This document shows, piece after piece, positions 35,701-47,900 of a stretch of DNA of 64,000 nucleotides. The DNA is taken from NCBI GenBank assembly GCA_037013495.1, contig CM072805.1, positions 38,497,169 to 38,561,168 on the forward strand, read 5' to 3'. Source of the stretch: Hippophae tibetana. Lineage: Eukaryota; Streptophyta; Magnoliopsida; Rosales; Elaeagnaceae. The notes beneath the pieces are model-generated. The model saw only the letters and a list, made by a program, of their open reading frames with translations, did no database searches and was not told the DNA's origin. Numbering within the stretch: position 1 is the first letter of the stretch; every line of letters begins with the position of its first letter. The translations under genes and the position numbers were made by a program.

Positions 35701-37330
35701 CACCATATTATTTATACTAAAAGAGAGTAAATAACCTATTAGTTTAAAAAATATAAGTAAATTAATCACTAATTTTCTTCTCAGTTGAAATATTAGATCT
35801 TAAATTTTATTAGATATTACATTTGATTTTTCAATTCTTATTATATTATGTTTACTAATTTTTAAAACTTAACATATTTAGCTAATTTAAAAATTAAGTT
35901 AAATTACATTATAATATTTAAAATTAATGTGTTAAACATAATTATTTTTATATTATTTATTTTTTAAATTTTTTAAATTTAATATATTTATTCAATTATC
36001 TTTTAAAAAATAATGAACGTAATTTTATAAAAATTAAAAAATTAAAAAATAAAATTTTATAAAATTTAGTAAACAAAGTTGTATTTCAACCTATTATAAC
36101 ATTTACGTGAAAGCAAATTATCTTCAAATATATAAATAAAAAAGTATCATATTTATAGGTGATAGTTTGTGCTAACTAAATCAATTTGAATTAATTTGAT
36201 CTAATCCATTTTAAATTAGTCAAATTTTAATTTAATTTGAGTTAATAAATGTGATTTCAAACACAAACAAGTTGATTCAAACTAGCTCAAATTGTTTATT
36301 GTATATTTTTTAAATAAAAAAAATATGTTTAAAGATTGAAACTTATTAACTAAAACAACATTACATAAAATACAAAAAATGAGGAAAATAATATTACAAT
36401 CATTAATTTTTTAAATAAATAATAAATTAACATTAAATGATATGATATATCACGTGCATAACAAAATCTACTATAATAACGTAACTTCTTATACACACAT
36501 GTTATATCCCAATAATTAATCAATAAACATATAATCTACATAATGTGTGTTTCTCGTAACATACTTACTATAATAATTGTGAAAGTATTTATTCCATTTT
36601 CATATCTATTATGATAAATTATATCATAATACTTACATTTTTTTGGTGAAATATTATAAAAAATCAAAGTAAAAGTTTAAAAGTATATCCATATACATTA
36701 TTCTTTTGATAGTCTTTTGTTTTTTTGAATTAAAAAAAAACGTCAATTGTTGTTTAATCTCTCTCTAATGCATTTTTTATTACATTAGCTATGTCATTTC
36801 TATATAATTTTATTTTTTTTGACCAAAATTGAATCATATTTATAAGGTAATAATAAAAAACTAAAATAATTAATTAACCAAAATTTAGATTTATCAGTAA
36901 ATTATCGATATATTTATTTAAATCATAATATATGTATTGTTGTTACATTATTTATTTTATTTCTAAAATTTTATTTATAATTAAGTTTTTTTAAAGAAGT
37001 TATTATTTATTCAGAATACATATAAATCTTAAGATAATTACTTTATGTTTTATTTTAAAAGAAAATTTACTTATTTTAATAATTGTAATATGATTAGAGA
37101 AGAAATGTATTTCTTCCATTTTAACTTTTTAATTTAAAGTATTAGTTATAACATGTTGTAATATTTTTTTAATTTTGTGCTAACTTATTCAACTTGATTT
37201 TTTTGTTGAACTAAATTTGATTTTTGTTAGATTTGAATTTTAAGATCCAAATTTGATTTAATAAATTGAAATACGAGAAAAAATTTCACAGCTAATCCTA
37301 TCTCCATGAATCATGGCGCGGGTTACACTA
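32736..37330. other. AT-rich spacer
   Basis: 4.6 kb of A+T-rich DNA with (TA)n runs at about 33629-33640 and 34669-34684. No gene, RNA or bounded repeat was recognised. Confidence 0.55.
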
Positions 37331-37341
37331 CATGACAATTA

Positions 37342-37349
37342 TTTCCCGC
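37342..37349 (+). promoter_or_regulatory. E2F-like site upstream of the TRM gene
   Basis: TTTCCCGC, the E2F consensus, stands in the first non-AT-rich stretch upstream of the TRM gene, with a second G+C patch (ATGGCGCGGG, 37314-37323) nearby. E2F control would fit a cell-division role. Site function is inferred only. Confidence 0.5.
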
Positions 37350-37793
37350 GTATCCCAAAAGTTGAAAGTGAAGATTAGAAAAACCAATAAAAATAAAAAT
37401 AATCTAAAATCGCACCAATCGATAGAAAACACGGCCTTTGTTAATTTAGTCTGTGCTGTGTTATGTCACATTTTCAATTATTTTCTCAGCTTTTCCTTCA
37501 AAATACACGTTTTCGTTATTTATTTTGGCTCCCGATCCAAGAACTAGATCCAAAAAACAAACCCATTTTGCTGATGATTGGTCTAACCTCTCATTTTGGT
37601 GTCAAAGAAAAAGAGATCAATCTTCAGTAATTTGGTGAAAGATTTTTTGAACTTTGACCCAGATTTGCGAAAATGTCGGCGTGTCATTGTCGTGATTTAT
37701 TTAGAATTCAAAAATACCAAGAAACAACATATAATTTCATCATTAAATTGATTACAACTTAAGCGACTCTGATTAGGATTTTTGCAAGAGACG

Positions 37794-37877
37794 ATGAATT
37801 CGAATTTGAATTATGGTTACCCAGTCAACGCTCATACGCGATTAGTTTACATAAAAAGGCAAGTTCTCAAATTTTAA
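37794..37877 (+). other. Possible upstream ORF in a 5' UTR exon of the TRM gene
   Basis: A 27-codon ATG frame (starts MNSNLNYGYPVNAHTRLVY, ends TAA 37875-37877). A possible GC-type donor (AAG|GCAAGT) lies at 37859. Possible further 5' UTR exons lie at about 38434-38473 (ends AAG|GTAAGA) and from about 38640 (after TGTGCAG). I do not recognise the peptide. Confidence 0.35.
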
Positions 37878-38713
37878 TTAATTTTTCCTTTCTTGTTTTT
37901 CATCTTCTTCATCTGGTCTCTGTGGTTTCTGCGTTTTTAGTGGCTTGTCTAACATTTAGACCCAATTAAACTATTGGGTTTTGATTTTTCACATCTGTTT
38001 TTCTATTTTAGTGATCTTTCATACCTTTTTGTTTTCCTTCTATGAGATCGAGGTTGTATCATCTGAGAGATTTACGGTCAAAACTTATCCATCGTTATGA
38101 TTATGTTGTTTTCATTAACTTGAAACTATATTGATAGTTCTTTATAGTTTTCCAATGATTGCATACGTAAAAAGAAAGTTTCAATCCTTTGGTCTCTTCT
38201 TCCAACTTTATTGTTCTTTATACACGGAGTTTATAGAAACTACCTCAACCTTTTGGGGAGACTCCCTTTCCCTTTTTGGGCGTTTTCTTCTTCCTTACAA
38301 TGCTCTTTTAACATTACATACTTTTAATTATTATATTTCCATTTTCAATTATATGTTTTGCCTGTGCTTATGAGATCTTTTATAGGAAGTATAGAGATTC
38401 AAAAACTTAGAAATGCTTCATATTTTTCTTCAGATATACGTCATTGCTATACAATTGCCGCTGAAAATTATAAGGTAAGATGGTTTCATTTTTTTTTCCT
38501 TTGTCCCTAAATAAAAGTTGCTAAGCTGTTTTACGTGTAGCATTGATAGTTATAAACAAATAAAAAATAGGTAGCATTGCTTGAATAGACTTGTCTTTTC
38601 TCGACATCTGTTAAACTTGTATCTCTGACTTTGTGCAGATACTATTTTCCATTTTCTAGAAAAAGCTCTAGGTTAGTACATTTCTTAGGCTAGCTTGAGA
38701 GTGCTTGAAAGAA

Positions 38714-41080
38714 ATGGAATCTAAACAATGCACACCAAGTGTTATAGCAAGATTAATGGGACTCGATGAGAAACCGCCTCTTCAAACTGTCCAAAATTCT
38801 AAAAGAGTACTGTCTGAAAATTATTTAAGGAAAATTGGTTCTATCGGTGTCAGAGAGAAGTGTTCAACTCATTCATCGAGGTTGAACTCTTGTGACCAGA
38901 AAGAATTTAAGGATGTCTTTAAATCAGATAGTAAAGATAGACAAGCCTATTTGAGATGCCTTCAAAAATTTGAGAATGGATTTAGTAGAAGTTCCAATGG
39001 AGAACTTAGTTTCTACAAGTTTGAGAAATCACAATTGGTTTCAAGAAGCAAAACATGTTTTCCCAATTCAAGAATTGTTTTTTCTAAAGTAAAGCATCAA
39101 AACTATGAGGATTCTGTGGGATGTTTCTCTGCACCAAGTTCCAATGAAGCTTTATATCCTGGTGAAGGAAAGGGAAGGAGGAACTTGTTTCATAGTGTCA
39201 AACCCATTGGAGATAGACCTAAAGTTACAAGGCAAATGCTGAATGAATTTTCACCAAGAAATGGGAGCAGAATTATAAGCATTTCAAGAAAGGTCTCAAG
39301 ATTAGGATCCGGATCAAAGTTACTTCCTCCTTTCTCAAATTTCTCCTATTGGAAATCCCAGCAGAAATGCTATGCTCATTTTGATCGATTTTACAAGGTC
39401 AGTGAAACCAAAAAGCAGCTCTTTGAACGATGGAAGAAGACGAAAAAGTCCGAAGAAGTTGACTTAGCTTCTAGAAGCAGTATGGTTGGTAAAATTTTTG
39501 GGATGCATGATCATTATTCAAGGACAATAAATCACAGGCCTGGGAGATGGGGCAAGAAGAATCATGAAAAATCTGTTGGTTCCAAACAGGATAAGTCTAG
39601 CAAAGACAATTTCAAGCCAAATTACCCAAATTATCTTCAAGTAAAAGACAGTATGGTGCTTGATGAATCAAAGAATACATACAAGGAGGATCAATCTGTC
39701 CTGAATTTTACGAGTCCTCGTTTTAGTTGTAGCACCTCCTATTTTGATTTGGAAGATAATAGCCATTCACAAGGAACATTGATGATAACAGATGAGATGA
39801 AGAATGAACTGAATAAGAATACCATTGCCTCTCAATGCCTGGATGCAGATGCAGATGCAGATACAGAAACTGATTTTCTAGTTACACCTTATGGAAAACC
39901 CAAGAATGAGTTGGCTAAAGGTGGTGATTATCCCAGTCTTGTCATGGATACTACACTTCAACAGGTTTGATATGATTTTTTTTTCTTTTATACCCTTTAG
40001 ACTAGTACTTCAAAAATATTATAAAATTAAAAGGATTGGTTGTTGGTTATTAGAGGACCCTTTGTGCAATATTTTTCTTTCTTTGTATTTTGATGTGTCA
40101 TTTCAAGGTACTAGGATGTTATATAGTTGACTAACTTTCGTTCTTTATATAAACAACATATTCAAACTGTCGACAAATGACAGGAAATGTCAATCGGATC
40201 CTCTGAAGAATTTCCTGTTTTTTCACACTGTTCCTTGATGCATTCAAATTCTTTGGTGAGCTTGGAGGAGGCTTATCAGCCTAGTCCAGTTTCAGTTCTC
40301 GAATCATTCAGCTTTGAATGCTTGGCTTGGGCCAGAAATGACATTTGTGGTATGCTAACTCAAACTTAAATCTATGACATCAACCCATTTTCTAAACTTC
40401 AAATCCTTAATTTTATTTCTTTGTTTGTTGTGTTTTGTGGCATTGTTTTAGGTATGTGGACTCATCTTGAACTTCCAAAATCAGATATCTCAGATACATA
40501 TTCAGAAGGATCAGGAATGAATGTTTCAAGTGATGATGAAACTGAGGAGGGATCTACAAGTAAATTCAAAGTAAAGGAAGATTTATTAAGATCATGTTCA
40601 ATTGAAGAGAGTAGGAACTTCTCTTACCTTGTTGATGTGTTAACTGAAGCAGGTTTCCATAGTAAGAACTTGAGAATAGACTTTGGTGCTTGGCACTCTC
40701 CAGAATCCCCAATCAACCTTTCAGTCTTTGACACCTTAGAGAAGAAGTATGGCGATCAAGTATCATGGAAAAGATCAGAAAGAAAACTTTTGTTTGATTG
40801 TATAAATGCAGGTTTGATAGAGATTCTCCTACCATGCATGGGGGTACCTGCATGGGAACAATCTATCTCAAGACAGCTCATCCCCTATCCAAATGAGGTA
40901 ATGATTGAGGAAGACCTTTGGATGTTGTTGGTTAGACAAGAAAAAGAAACCAGTAAGGACTTGGCGAAGTTGATAGAAAATGAAATTAAATCAGACTTAA
41001 GAGAGGATATCGATGCTATAGGTAGAAATATAGAGGGATTGTTGATTGATGAGCTTGTTGCTGAGTTTGTTAGCATATAA
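38714..41080 (+). CDS. TRM/LONGIFOLIA-type protein (VARLMGL and DUF4378)
   Basis: Three coding exons: 38714-39964, 40184-40349 and 40452-41080, GT-AG and in phase, giving 681 residues. The start was chosen at ATG 38714 because it puts the family motif SVIARLMGLDEKP at residues 9-21. The middle is basic and serine-rich, as expected for a disordered region. QPSPVSVLE (residues 449-457) is the second family motif. DUF4378 occupies about residues 530-675 (YLVDVLTEAGFHSKNLRIDF through EEDLWMLLVRQEKE). TRM proteins bind TON1 and microtubules and shape cell form and division-plane set-up; which TRM this is cannot be said. Databases often label relatives 'PIG-P-like', which has no support here. At least one 5' UTR intron is likely. 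Convergent with the dirigent gene, 380 bp apart. Confidence 0.88.
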
Positions 41081-41459
41081 AGATTGTGGTTTCTTTGCTT
41101 TTGTTTGTGCACCATATTTTTTCGTAACAAGAACAAGGGAGAAAACTTTTTGAGAGTGAGAAAGAATTAGGTAGAAAGTCCGGGTAGATAGATACTGCAC
41201 ATATTTGATGAAGAATGGAAAAATTTCAAGTGGGTTTGTGTCATTCGATTTGTTTGTAGAATAGTGGAGATTGAAATGAGGATTTATTATGTTCTTTGTT
41301 AAGTACTTGATGTTATGTTTTGAATTTGATTAAAAAGATGAAATTCATAATTTGCAATAACCAAGTTCTCATTCATATTCAGATACTTAAAGATACATCA
41401 AATAGAAATAAACACATATCATATTAAATTCCCAAAGTCAAACAAAGACTAAACACAAT

Positions 41460-42680
41460 CTACTCAGAGATATAAACATTGAACTGCATAATAGTATCAA
41501 CACCATCAGTAGTGTGTTGATCCTCCTGATGAAGAGACTCAACAGTGGCATATCCACAAGCATTCTCATACTTTCCCGTGCCTCCAATAATTGCAATGTG
41601 TGATACAGGAGAAGCTGTGCGATGAACCCCAAACAAACTTATTGTATCTTCAACCTCATGTTCATGTTTTTCACCACCGTGCAACAACAGTGTGGTTACC
41701 ATTGTGTGACTGTTACCATCTAAAGAGCTAGCCAAGTAAAACCCTTGTGCCTTTCCAATAACAGAGGAATCCAACTCATGTCCTTCGGTTAACTCGTCAT
41801 CAAACACTGTGACAGAGCCAAACATTAGTTTCTGGAGAGAAGCTCCGGCTGGAAGTTGTCCAGCGGTGACAAAAGGTTGGTTGCCACCGCCATTGACTAT
41901 ATTGTTGTTGCCACTGTTTTGGACTATAGTACTTGATTGTTGATTGTTAAAGCCATTGTTTAGAGCAGTAAGGAATGGAAGATTGTTCTTGTTGTTGTTG
42001 ATGAAGCCGTTGATATCAGAATTGGACAATGGGGTTCCGCCGCTTAATGGGAAGATGTTGTTGTTGGGTTTAGAGAAAGGAGCACCAGTCACTGCACTGG
42101 CTACTATGCCTGTCACCACTCTGGCTGATGGGTGGGATCCTCCAATAATATCATGTAGGAAAAAGGACAATGTTGGGTGTTCTGGAGCCACAGGGTTTGT
42201 TCCTACGACACCCTTAACTGGGGCAGAATTGATAGTAGCTACTGTTGGAGTTGCTCCTGTTCCTGTTATTGATGTGGTAGTTGTGGTGGGACCTTTTGTA
42301 GGTGCCACACTAGCATTAGGTGTTGCAACTGTAGTGTCGGTTTCATGTTCAGGTTCCTCGGTCTCAGGGGTGGGTGAAACTACTGGTGCAGCCACATCAG
42401 ATACAGGTGTTGTGGTGTTGGGTGTGTCAGTCTCATCATCTTCTGTAGCATCATCAATTGGTGTTGTACTTGTTGGAGCTATGGTTGGGATTTGCCCACT
42501 TGGAAATGTGTTAGTAGATGTCGAAGGTGAGGAAGTGGGCAAGACTTGAGGTTGTGGCTCCACCTCATCAAGGATCCTAACAGAGGTGGCACATCCAATA
42601 ATTATAGCCAGAAGCAAGAAGTAAACTCTAGCTTTCACCGTGTTAGACTCGAAGGAGAGTAGGAAAGAAGTTTTGGCCAT
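41460..42680 (-). CDS. Dirigent protein, long ESB1/DIR9 type
   Basis: Single exon, 406 residues. Residues 18-31 form a hydrophobic signal or anchor segment. Residues 36-165 are a Pro/Thr/Ser/Glu-rich linker typical of an extracellular cell-wall protein. The dirigent domain starts at HPTLSFFLHDIIGG (168), is interrupted by an Asn-rich stretch (about 206-268), and resumes with FVTAGQLPAG, FGSVTVFDDELTEGHE and IGKAQGFYLASS, ending FNVYIS. Dirigent proteins steer radical coupling of phenolics; the ESB1 class is needed for lignin deposition in the Casparian strip. The Asn-rich insertion and long linker are shared by that class as I recall it. ATG at 42680; a TATA box lies about 94 bp upstream. I see no damage. 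Confidence 0.92.
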   Translation of the reverse strand: MAKTSFLLSFESNTVKARVYFLLLAIIIGCATSVRILDEVEPQPQVLPTSSPSTSTNTFPSGQIPTIAPTSTTPIDDATEDDETDTPNTTTPVSDVAAPVVSPTPETEEPEHETDTTVATPNASVAPTKGPTTTTTSITGTGATPTVATINSAPVKGVVGTNPVAPEHPTLSFFLHDIIGGSHPSARVVTGIVASAVTGAPFSKPNNNIFPLSGGTPLSNSDINGFINNNKNNLPFLTALNNGFNNQQSSTIVQNSGNNNIVNGGGNQPFVTAGQLPAGASLQKLMFGSVTVFDDELTEGHELDSSVIGKAQGFYLASSLDGNSHTMVTTLLLHGGEKHEHEVEDTISLFGVHRTASPVSHIAIIGGTGKYENACGYATVESLHQEDQHTTDGVDTIMQFNVYISE

Positions 42681-42773
42681 TTTTGGGCTTTCTTGAGTGT
42701 TAATGTGTTGGATTGTGTTGTGGCTTTGAGAGGCTACTTCTGTTTGCTTGGAAAAAAAAACAATGAATTGGGG

Positions 42774-42781
42774 TATTTATA
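42774..42781 (-). promoter_or_regulatory. TATA box of the dirigent gene
   Basis: TATAAATA on the minus strand, about 94 bp before the ATG at 42680. Confidence 0.7.
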
Positions 42782-43206
42782 GTTAGTAGAAAGTCTCTTG
42801 GATCCTGGGGGAAAAGTGGAGCTGATATCATGGAGTTGTTAGTAAGAGTAATGCTTTGGTTGGAAAAAATTGCCACCTATTCGAAGGTGTTGTTTAGTTG
42901 TCGGATACTTTTTCATTTGGGAGATGATCTATTGGGTTAGATGGCTAACTTGAATTTCATAACTTTATGCGAAGTGGGTGTCAAAAAAATAAAGAGAAGT
43001 GAGATTGCATTGAACCCAAGTGAAAATGAGAAGATTACTTTTGTAGGGTTTGAAATTAAGAATAAATAAATTTTGTTATATGAGAAGAATTTTTTTAAAA
43101 ATATTCCGTTGGCATATTGCTATGAAGTGCTTTTAATAAAAAAAGGATTTCTCCACGGAAGAAATAGGCCTTTTGGTAAGTGCGTGGGGACTTAGTAATT
43201 GTAGAT

Positions 43207-43558
43207 AGAGGTGTCCATAAATCGGACTGGATTGGACCAAATCGTAAAATCAGATTGGATCAAACCGAACGGTTTTACTAATCAAACGGTCCGGTCTGGT
43301 TTGTACTAATTTTAAACCGTTCGAACCAGACCATATCGGTTTAATAATATATTAAAAATTTCACATTATTCTTCATTAAATTATAAAAAAATTGGACCAA
43401 ACCGTTTTATAAATCAAACAATCCGGTTCGGTTTTTATTTCTTAAGACCGTTTCAAACGGTCCAGTCCGGTTCGGTACGATCCGAGTAATATGAACGATC
43501 CGATTTAGTTAATTTTTTTTTAGAAAAAACCAGACCGGACCGGACCATAGACACCCTT
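43207..43558. mobile_element. MITE-like element rich in GGTCCGGT motifs
   Basis: A 350-bp unit bounded by short inverted ends (GAGGTGTCCAT and ATAGACACCCTT). Inside are many diverged copies of ACCGGACCGT/AAACGGTCCGGTCTGGTTTG in both orientations, so much of it can fold back on itself. There is no coding capacity. A target duplication could not be confirmed. Confidence 0.6.
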
Positions 43559-44700
43559 GAATTACATAGGCCAAATCTCTCATTAGTGGCTATTTCCTAT
43601 TCTAAAAAAATATAATTTGTTGATGATGATTAGGGTGGAGTGTGACGGGATCAGGGAACGGTTATAATTTTTCTCATTTTCGCTTAAAATCTACTATAAA
43701 TAAGATAATCCTTTTATAATAAATAAGATTGATAGAATATGTATTTTCGTTCTTTGTTATTCATTTTTCATTTTATTTTAAGTGTTATTATCTTCAATTA
43801 TATCATTCTTAAGAAAAAAGTATTTTTAGAAAAAATTAACAATCTTAATAATTATAAACATAAATAAAAATATTGTAAAATTAGGAAGGAGTGTTGATAT
43901 TATAGGAACTTTAATGAACCTTAAACTTTGTATATATATAAAAGGGAATCACCCTTAAATTTTGTATATATATCATTTATATGTATAAAAAAAAGTGAAT
44001 CATTTATATATATATATCATATAAACAATTCATGCCATTTTTAGTACGAGTAATTGAGATTTAAGGATATGTTTACTGCATTAGTGTTTACATTTGAATG
44101 CATTTCATAAATGCAAAAGGGATATGTATGTATTCAATTGGATTCTATAATGTTTCAGACTCAAAACATATTCTTGTAATTTAATATTTATAGCTAAAAA
44201 AAAATATTTATGTTAGAAAATAAATAAAAAGTATGCAATGCTTTAAAATATTTAAATTATGTTCATATATGGGGAAACAGTAGAAAAATGAAATTATATA
44301 TGAAATGGAGTTTTTAGAGAATAAAAAGTTATAGGAAAATAAAAAGTAAACAGTTGTTTTATTACAGTTATAATAAAAGTGAAGTAACTATATTATAGCA
44401 TAATTTTATCCTTTACTAATATAATTAATTTTATAAATATAATATATATTTCTTATATTTTAATTTTTATAATAATAAAAGTGATTGTAATAATATTATT
44501 ATTCTAAAAATTTATTTAATATTTACTTTAATTATATAATAGTGTCAAATTATTATTCATACTATAATATTTTTTAGTAATAAATTTATTTAATAACAAT
44601 AATTAAAGTAAATCAAATGAAGTTGGTCATCGTACCAGCCGTTGGATATCTAAAGCGGCCATTCAATAATTTTTCATTTTCATTAATTTTCCAAACAAAG
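43559..44700. other. AT-rich spacer upstream of SF3B3
   Basis: No gene was seen. Short near-duplicates around CACCCTTAAATTTTGTATAT (about 43915-44030) are simple AT-rich repeats. The MITE-like unit borders it on the left and the SF3B3 promoter begins near 44700. Confidence 0.55.
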
Positions 44701-44718
44701 GAAGTGTTCATTTTCACA

Positions 44719-44836
44719 TTTTCCCGCTAGGGTTTACTTCCAGTTACTGGTTGTCTCTTCCATCGTTCTTCACCTAAATCTAAAGCCCCAACTCACATTT
44801 CATCTAATCAGGAAATGATAAAGAACTAAAACCCTA
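44719..44836 (+). promoter_or_regulatory. SF3B3 promoter: E2F-like site and two telo-boxes
   Basis: TTTTCCCGC (44719-44727, E2F-like) touches TAGGGTTT (44728-44735, telo-box in reverse), and AAACCCTAA (44828-44836) is a forward telo-box. Telo-boxes mark promoters or 5' UTRs of plant growth and translation genes. Confidence 0.65.
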
Positions 44837-44921
44837 ACTCGTCGATTTCATTATCTTCAATTATAGCCCCTTCTTCTTCACTATCCTTCAAAATCTGGTG
44901 CGAACTTTTCGTATCTAAGCT

Positions 44922-47900
44922 ATGTATCTTTACAGTCTCACTCTTCAGCGACCCACGGGCATAGTCTGTGCCATTTATGGAAATTTCTCTGGCGGAAAGA
45001 CTCAGGAAATTGTTGTTGCCAGGGGCAAAGTTCTGGATCTTCTTCGGCCTGATGAGAGCGGTAAGATGCAGACTATTCTATCTGTTGAAATTTTCGGTGC
45101 CATAAGGTCTTTAGCTCAGTTTAGGCTTACTGGGGCTCAGAAGGACTATGTTGTCGTTGGCTCTGATTCGGGTCGAATTGTAATTCTTGAATATAACAAG
45201 GAAAAGAATGTGTTCGATAAAATTCACCAAGAGACTTTTGGAAAATCTGGTTGTCGTCGAATAGTTCCAGGACAGTATTTGGCTATTGATCCCAAAGGAA
45301 GGGCTGTTATGATTGGAGCTTGTGAGAAGCAAAAACTAGTTTATGTTTTGAACAGAGATACTGCTGCTAGGTTGACTATATCTTCTCCTTTGGAGGCCCA
45401 TAAGTCACATACCATAGTTTACTCGATTACTGGTGTGGATTGTGGGTTTGATAACCCGTTATTTGCTGCTATTGAGTTGGATTATTCTGAAGCGGACCAG
45501 GACTCTACCGGTCAGGCGGCAAGTGACGCACAAAAAAATTTGACCTTTTACGAGCTTGATCTTGGGCTAAATCATGTTTCTAGGAAGTGGTCGGAGCCTG
45601 TTGATAATGGAGCGAATATGCTGGTCACTGTTCCTGGAGGTGGAGATGGCCCAAGTGGTGTACTAATTTGTGCAGAAAATTTTGTTATTTACAAAAATCA
45701 GGGACATCCAGATGTCCGAGCTGTGATTCCTAGAAGGGCAGATTTACCTGCTGAGCGTGGGGTTCTTATTGTTTCAGCTGCTGTACACAAGCAGAAGTCC
45801 ATGTTCTTTTTCCTCTTGCAAACAGAGTATGGGGATATATTTAAGGTCACTTTGGAACATGACAATGACCGCGTGACAGAATTGAAAATAAAATATTTTG
45901 ATACAATTCCTGTTACAACTTCAATGTGCGTACTTAAATCAGGTTTTCTGTTTGCGGCATCTGAATTTGGAAACCATGCTTTGTACCAGTTCCAGGCTAT
46001 AGGGGAAGATGCTGATGTAGAGTCTTCCTCGGCTACATTGATGGAAACTGATGAAGGTTTCCAGCCTGTATTTTTTCAGCCAAGACGGCTTAAGAACCTT
46101 GTTAGGATTGATCAGGTGGAGAGCTTGATGCCAATAATGGATATGAAAGTCAGTAATCTCTTTGAGGAAGAAACACCTCAGATATTTGCGCTTTGTGGGA
46201 GGGGTCCTCGCTCCTCTCTCAGGATCCTAAGGCCAGGTTTAGCTATCAGTGAGATGGCTGTGTCAGAGCTTCCTGGTGTGCCAAGTGCAGTTTGGACTGT
46301 GAAAAAGAATGTTAATGATGAGTTCGATGCGTACATTGTTGTGTCATTTGCAAATGCAACTCTTGTGCTTTCAATTGGTGAGACTGTTGAAGAAGTTAGT
46401 GATAGTGGGTTTCTTGATACTACTCCTTCACTTTCTGTCTCTTTGATAGGTGATGATTCCCTCATGCAAGTTCATCCCAATGGGATTAGGCATATAAGGG
46501 AAGATGGAAGAATTAATGAGTGGAGAACTCCTGGAAAGAAGACAATTGTGAAAGTCGGCTCTAATAGACTTCAGGTTGTCATTGCTCTGAGTGGAGGTGA
46601 ACTTATATATTTTGAGGTTGACATGACTGGTCAGCTGATGGAGGTTGAAAAGCATGAGATGTCTGGAGATGTTGCTTGCTTAGACATTGCCCCAGTTCCA
46701 GAAGGCAGACGGAGATCTCGTTTTCTTGCAGTTGGTTCATATGACAACACAATTCGTATTTTATCACTAGATCCTGATGACTGCATGCAGGTTCTGAGTG
46801 TGCAAGGTGTTTCTTCTACTCCAGAATCTCTCCTCTTTCTTGAAGTTCAGGCATCAGTTGGTGGGGAGGATGGTGCTGATCATCCTGCTAGTCTTTTTCT
46901 TAATGCTGGTTTACGTACTGGGGTTCTGTTCAGGACAGTGGTGGATATGGTGACAGGTCAGCTTTCTGATTCTCGATCCCGGTTCTTGGGGCTGAGAGCA
47001 CCAAAGCTTTTCTCTATCATTGTCAGAGGCAAGCGTGCAATGCTTTGTTTGTCAAGTCGCCCCTGGCTTGGTTATATTCACCAAGGACATTTTCTGTTGA
47101 CGCCGCTATCCTATGAGACTCTTGAATATGCTGCCTCATTTTCATCTGATCAGTGTGCAGAAGGTGTGGTTGCTGTTGCTGGTGATGCCTTGAGGGTTTT
47201 CACCATTGAGAGATTGGGAGAAACATTTAATGAAACTGTAATTCCTCTAAGGTACACCCCAAGAAAGTTTGTACTGCAACCCAAGCGGAAATTATTGGTA
47301 ATTGTTGAGAGTGATCAAGGAGCATTCACTGCAGAGGAGAGAGAAGCTGCAAAAAAAGAGTGCTTTGATGCTGCTGGAATGGGTGAAAATGGAAACGGTA
47401 ATGTTGAGCAGATGGAGAATGGTGGGGATGATGAGGACAGGGATAATCCCCTCTCAGATGAGCATTATGGATATCCTAAGGCTGAGTCTGACAGGTGGGT
47501 TTCTTGCATCCGAGTGCTTGACCCAAAGACAGCAACTACGACTTGCTTGCTGGAGCTTCAGGAGAATGAAGCTGCATTCAGCATATGCACTGTAAATTTT
47601 CACGACAAGGAATATGGTACCCTTCTGGCAGTTGGTACTGCAAAAGGTCTGCAGTTTTTGCCCAAAAAAAGTGTAGCTACCGGATTTATACACATCTACA
47701 GGTTTCTAGATGAGGGAAAGTCCCTTGAACTTCTGCACAAGACTCAAGTTGAAGGTGTTCCTCTTGCATTGTGCCAGTTTCAGGGAAGATTACTTGCTGG
47801 AATAGGTTCTGTATTGAGATTGTATGATTTGGGAAAGAAGAGATTGCTTAGAAAATGTGAGAATAAGCTGTTTCCCAACACTATTGTGTCTATTCAAACC

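Noticed and set aside
41944-42549. 201-residue plus-strand frame opposite the dirigent gene
   Set aside because: It is the complement of the Pro/Thr-rich and Asn-rich dirigent sequence, with low-complexity Val/Gly content; a shadow.
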